This document shows positions 61,559-64,000 of a stretch of DNA of 64,000 nucleotides, one piece after another. This DNA is from Deinococcus metallilatus (lineage in GTDB: Bacteria; Deinococcota; Deinococci; Deinococcales; Deinococcaceae). The position numbers and the translations under genes are program-made. The stretch spans positions 732,501 to 796,500 of the forward strand of contig NZ_CP038510.1 of NCBI RefSeq assembly GCF_004758605.1, given 5' to 3'. Every line of letters begins with the position of its first letter. Within the stretch, counting starts at the first letter, position 1. Below the pieces are notes generated by a model that did no database searches, was not told the DNA's origin, and worked only from the letters and a program-made list of their open reading frames with translations.

Positions 61559-61739
61559 AGCCTGCGCGAACTCCCTGTGACAAACAACAGCGGGGGAGGT
61601 TCGCGCGCTCCAAAAGTCCGGCCAGGACGCGCCGCATGACAACGATAATGGGCGCCGGAAGCCGCCGCTTGCCGCCAGGAGCGAGGTTCGCGCAGAATAC
61701 GAAATGGAACGCGGGCTGGAAGGCATTCAGTTCGTATCC
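61559..61739 (+). promoter_or_regulatory. Leader of CRISPR array 2
   Basis: Between the cas2 stop and the first repeat (61740). Three copies of GGTTCGCG or its complement: 61564-61571, 61598-61606 and 61685-61693, at 168, 133 and 46 bases from the repeat; the outer two form an inverted pair. Matches leader 1 in motif and spacing. Transcription into the array runs rightward. Confidence 0.65.
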
Positions 61740-62569
61740 GTTGCAGCCGTCCTTCGGGGCGGCTGAGGATTGAAACACTCTCGCTGTTGGTGGCCTGTTT
61801 GGGCTGCTGCGCGGTTGCAGCCGTCCTTCGGGGCGGCTGAGGATTGAAACTGGTGTGTGCAGGGTGACGGGCTGGGGGTGACGCTGTTGCAGCCGTCCTT
61901 CGGGGCGGCTGAGGATTGAAACTGGCCGGGTAGTGCGCGAAGGTCGCGCCGGTTCCCGTTGCAGCCGTCCTTCGGGGCGGCTGAGGATTGAAACAAGTTC
62001 ATGCTGGCGAAGGCGCCCGACACCTGGGTGTTGCAGCCGTCCTTCGGGGCGGCTGAGGATTGAAACGTCCTCGACGCGCTTGGGGCCGACCGCGAGCGCG
62101 TTGCAGCCGTCCTTCGGGGCGGCTGAGGATTGAAACGGGCATCGGCACCTCTGAGGGGAGTGTGGGGGCGGTTGCAGCCGTCCTTCGGGGCGGCTGAGGA
62201 TTGAAACAATAAGTCAGCAGCGCGCTGAGCTGCGCCCCTTGGTTGCAGCCGTCCTTCGGGGCGGCTGAGGATTGAAACAGGACGCTGGGCAGGCCACCTT
62301 CTACCGTGCTCCCAGTTGCAGCCGTCCTTCGGGGCGGCTGAGGATTGAAACGCAACAAGGCAGGAGCGAACCATGAGCCTCACCGCGTTGCAGCCGTCCT
62401 TCGGGGCGGCTGAGGATTGAAACGCTTTCTCTGCAGGTGACGGCGTACCCCGGCACGGTTGCAGCCGTCCTTCGGGGCGGCTGAGGATTGAAACTTGCCG
62501 ATGTTGGTGCCGGACTTGCTGCGAGTGACGTTGCAGCCGTCCTTCGGGGCGGCTGAGGATTGAAACCAT

Positions 62570-62591
62570 AATAGGTGTTACGGGGAAGGCA
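62570..62591 (+). repeat. Left 22-bp direct repeat (attL-like)
   Basis: Starts three bases after the twelfth repeat of array 2. It is identical to 63807-63828. In the reconstructed array it makes up bases 4-25 of the spacer. Confidence 0.75.
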
Positions 62592-62673
62592 TCCCAGACC
62601 GGAGCAGCCTCCAACAACCCTCCAGCTCCGGTGGCCGCAAGGGAGATCCGGGAATCAGGCTAGTATGCGATAC

Positions 62674-62702
62674 TTGCATTTTATGTAGAAAGCGCATAAA
62701 CT
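62674..62702 (+). promoter_or_regulatory. Promoter and palindrome upstream of higB
   Basis: TTGCAT (62674-62679), 17 bases, TAAACT (62697-62702), nine bases before the ATG. The palindrome GTAT-GCG-ATAC (62663-62673) lies just upstream and is a candidate HigA operator. Confidence 0.5.
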
Positions 62703-62711
62703 CCTCTTGGT

Positions 62712-62996
62712 ATGAATGTGCTTGCCAGACGGACTCTGCTCAAATTTGCCGAGCAGTACCCTGAAGCCCGCGAAGCTCTCCTCGCCTGGGAAACCCTGGC
62801 GAGAAAAAAGAACTTCGCCTCGTTCGCGGAAGTGCAAGAAGCCTTCGCTACGGCCAGTTGGGTCGGCCCCGACTACGTGGTGTTCAACATCAAGGGCAAC
62901 CACTTCCGCCTGATCACTACCGTGGATTTCACTTACAAGATGATCCGGGTCAAGGAGTTCATGAGGCACTCGGATTACGACAAGTGGAAGCCCTGA
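62712..62996 (+). CDS. higB: HigB-type toxin (mRNA interferase)
   Basis: 94 residues. Pattern YVVFNIKGNHFRLITTVDFTYKMIRVKEFMRHSDYDKW is that of HigB (RelE-like) toxins (quoted in part). They cleave mRNA at the ribosome. Shine-Dalgarno is weak; the promoter is nearly leaderless. Followed 57 bases later by its antitoxin. Confidence 0.9.
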   Translation: MNVLARRTLLKFAEQYPEAREALLAWETLARKKNFASFAEVQEAFATASWVGPDYVVFNIKGNHFRLITTVDFTYKMIRVKEFMRHSDYDKWKP

Positions 62997-63053
62997 ACCG
63001 AACTGAATGCCTGGCCCGATCGGCGGGCCACCCCCTCGGGGGAGGTGAACTGA

Positions 63054-63485
63054 ATGTCTCTCAACATCAAGAACTTTGAACGCGCAGTCGCGGCCCTGAC
63101 TGAACTCCCAGAAGCCGCCCTGGACCTGCTGCGCCCCATCACCACCGAGGAAGCCTATGATCAGGCACTCGAGATGGTGGACCGCCTGAGCCGCATCGTG
63201 GCAGGCGACCCCCACCACCCGCTCGGCCCGGTCTACGCGACCCTCATTGAGCACATCGCCCACTACGAAGAGGAGGTCTACCCGGCCGAACCGGTTCCCC
63301 CGCACGTCATGCTCGACTTCCTGATGGATCAGAACGGCGTCCGTCAGAGCGATCTCGCTGAGAAACTCGGCGTGGATCAGAGCAATGTCAGCCGCCTGAT
63401 CAACGGCAAAAAGACCTTCACCGCCGACCTGATCAAGCAACTCAGCCAGATTTTCAAGGTGCCCGCCACCGTGTTCCTGGCCTGA
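63054..63485 (+). CDS. higA: HigA-type antitoxin
   Basis: 143 residues. The C-terminal XRE helix-turn-helix is clear: GVRQSDLAEKLGVDQSNVSRLINGKKTFTADLIKQLS. The N-terminal half is acidic and helical and should bind HigB. Toxin-first order is typical of HigBA. GGGGGAGG lies 7 bases before the ATG. Terminator follows at 63510. Confidence 0.92.
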   Translation: MSLNIKNFERAVAALTELPEAALDLLRPITTEEAYDQALEMVDRLSRIVAGDPHHPLGPVYATLIEHIAHYEEEVYPAEPVPPHVMLDFLMDQNGVRQSDLAEKLGVDQSNVSRLINGKKTFTADLIKQLSQIFKVPATVFLA

Positions 63486-63509
63486 GCGGCAACCGGACAT
63501 TCATACCAG

Positions 63510-63532
63510 CCCCCGCACGGCGGGGGTTTTTC
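63510..63532 (+). terminator. Rho-independent terminator after higA
   Basis: CCCCCG (63510-63515) pairs with CGGGGG (63521-63526), followed by six T. A textbook terminator 25 bases after the higA stop. Confidence 0.85.
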
Positions 63533-63555
63533 CATTCCTCCTGTACGCTGTTCCC

Positions 63556-63806
63556 ATGACGCTGGAGCTGCTGGCCGCGAACCTCGATCTCCAGGCCCGC
63601 GCCGATCGGCTGGCCGCCCTGGAACCGGAGGCCCTGCGCCGCGAGGGCCTGCGTGCCGCCCGCGACCGGGACGTGGACGCGCTGTGGAGGCGTACCTCGT
63701 CACGCGCGGGGGCCGGGGCGCGCGCGTGAGCGTCAACACACTGGAGTCCTACCGGATCGGGGTGCAGGTGCTGCTGGACTGGGCGGGACCGGCCGGGGTG
63801 AGCCTG
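63556..63806 (+). pseudogene. Broken tyrosine recombinase (integrase), N-terminal part only
   Basis: ATG 63556 opens a frame like MTLELLAANLDLQARADRLAA that reads DRDVDALW and then shifts at about 63680; in the next frame the sequence continues EAYLVTRGGRGARVSVNTLESYRIGVQVLLDWAGPAGVSLN (quoted in two parts). This is the SAM-like DNA-binding start of Deinococcus XerC/D-type integrases. It has a small deletion causing the frameshift, and the catalytic domain is missing; the match stops at the 22-bp repeat. Confidence 0.75.
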
Positions 63807-63828
63807 AATAGGTGTTACGGGGAAGGCA
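63807..63828 (+). repeat. Right 22-bp direct repeat (attR-like)
   Basis: Identical to 62570-62591. Its left edge is the end of the recombinase match; to its right are 11 bases that complete the interrupted spacer and then a CRISPR repeat. Confidence 0.75.
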
Positions 63829-63948
63829 GCCGGAATGGGGTTGCAGCCGTCCTACGGGGCGGCTGAGGATTGAAACGGCGTTGATACCGTTCGCGTTGCT
63901 CACGACCTCGTTGCAGCTGTCCTTCAGGATGGCAAGGGTCAGAAAAAA

Positions 63949-63968
63949 AGTGCGCCCAGAAGCGCACT
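63949..63968 (+). terminator. Hairpin just after the terminal repeat of array 2
   Basis: AGTGCGC (63949-63955) and GCGCACT (63962-63968) form a 7-bp stem with a short loop, preceded by seven A and followed by CTTTC. It sits three bases after the degenerate last repeat and may end the pre-crRNA. Confidence 0.5.
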
Positions 63969-64000
63969 CTTTCGTCAATTGTCCTCGATCTCGAGGCCTA

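Larger units (their letters stand above)
62570..63828. mobile_element. Small integrated element carrying HigBA, flanked by 22-bp direct repeats
   Basis: A 22-bp sequence starting AATAGGTGTT and ending GGGGAAGGCA occurs at 62570-62591 and again at 63807-63828, in direct orientation. Between them are a HigB-HigA pair and a broken tyrosine recombinase whose reading frame ends right at the second copy. An 8-bp inverted repeat (ACCGGAGC at 62598 and GCTCCGGT at 62625) lies just inside the left copy. This is the pattern of attL/attR around a site-specifically integrated element; an alternative is a long target duplication. Confidence 0.65.
61740..63946 (+). CRISPR. CRISPR array 2, type I-C, interrupted by an insertion
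   Basis: 37-nt repeats beginning GTTGCAGCC and ending GGCTGAGGATTGAAAC, with a stem closed by a UUCG tetraloop. Twelve intact repeats: 61740, 61814, 61886, 61958, 62030, 62100, 62171, 62242, 62315, 62387, 62458, 62530. Spacers are 33-37 nt. After 62566 the twelfth spacer is broken by a 1.2-kb insertion (62592-63828). Beyond it come another repeat (63840-63876, one base changed), a spacer (33 nt) and a degenerate terminal repeat (63910-63946). Joining the flanks gives a 36-nt spacer, so the original array had 14 repeats. Confidence 0.95.

Noticed and set aside
61727..62617. Minus-strand open frame of 296 codons over array 2
   Set aside because: It is made of CRISPR repeats translated in turn ([12 protein letters not shown]) and is an artefact. 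The same applies to frames across 48207-49789 in array 1.

Overview
The window is high-GC chromosomal DNA that looks like the genus Deinococcus. The evidence is very high GC in coding regions, frequent GTG and TTG starts, several promoters whose -10 box (TAGGCT type) lies six bases before an ATG so that the mRNA would be leaderless, many GGDEF proteins, a TnpB-only IS605-type element, and protein styles typical of that genus. No rRNA or tRNA gene was recognised and the species cannot be named from sequence alone.

Layout. 1-9.7 kb: an acyl-CoA ligase, a YhgE/Pip membrane protein divergent from a TetR regulator, a large GGDEF-STAND-TPR signalling protein, and an orphan AT-richer secreted protein. 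9.7-25 kb: a lipid/acyl-CoA catabolic region with two leftward operons and one rightward pair. It encodes four acyl-CoA-dehydrogenase-type or related redox enzymes, MaoC, a PaaI thioesterase, SDRs, an APH-type kinase beside an ACAD10/11-like dehydrogenase, hydrolases, a LysE exporter, a quinone oxidoreductase and a MerR regulator. Two leftward promoters share an operator-like CACGT-N9-ACGTG site. A four-gene toxin-antitoxin cassette interrupts the larger operon. 25-34 kb: a glycosidase, the TnpB element, two diguanylate cyclases, a CheY-like regulator, a 5'-nucleotidase and small proteins. 34-48 kb: a cytochrome P450, exonuclease III, a secreted phosphoesterase, PAP2 and DedA membrane proteins under matching promoters, two glycosyltransferases, a KGG protein, an SDR, a large PAS/GAF histidine kinase and a C39-like peptidase.

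48.3-64 kb: a complete type I-C CRISPR-Cas locus. Array 1 (25 repeats, transcribed leftward) is followed by its leader, a tiny secreted peptide ORF, a TPR regulator, a WYL regulator, then cas3-cas5c-cas8c(with internal cas11c)-cas7c-cas4-cas1-cas2, a second leader and array 2 (rightward). The two arrays use related 37-nt repeats with identical ends and different hairpin centres, and their leaders share three copies of a GGTTCGCG motif at matching distances from the first repeat.

The most unusual structure is at the end. Array 2 is split inside its twelfth spacer by a 1.2-kb segment flanked by a 22-bp direct repeat. The segment carries a HigB/HigA toxin-antitoxin pair and a broken tyrosine-recombinase gene that ends exactly at the right-hand copy. 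Joining the flanks restores a normal 36-nt spacer followed by one more repeat, a spacer and a degenerate terminal repeat. This reads as a small integrative element (or its remnant) that used a CRISPR spacer as its attachment site.
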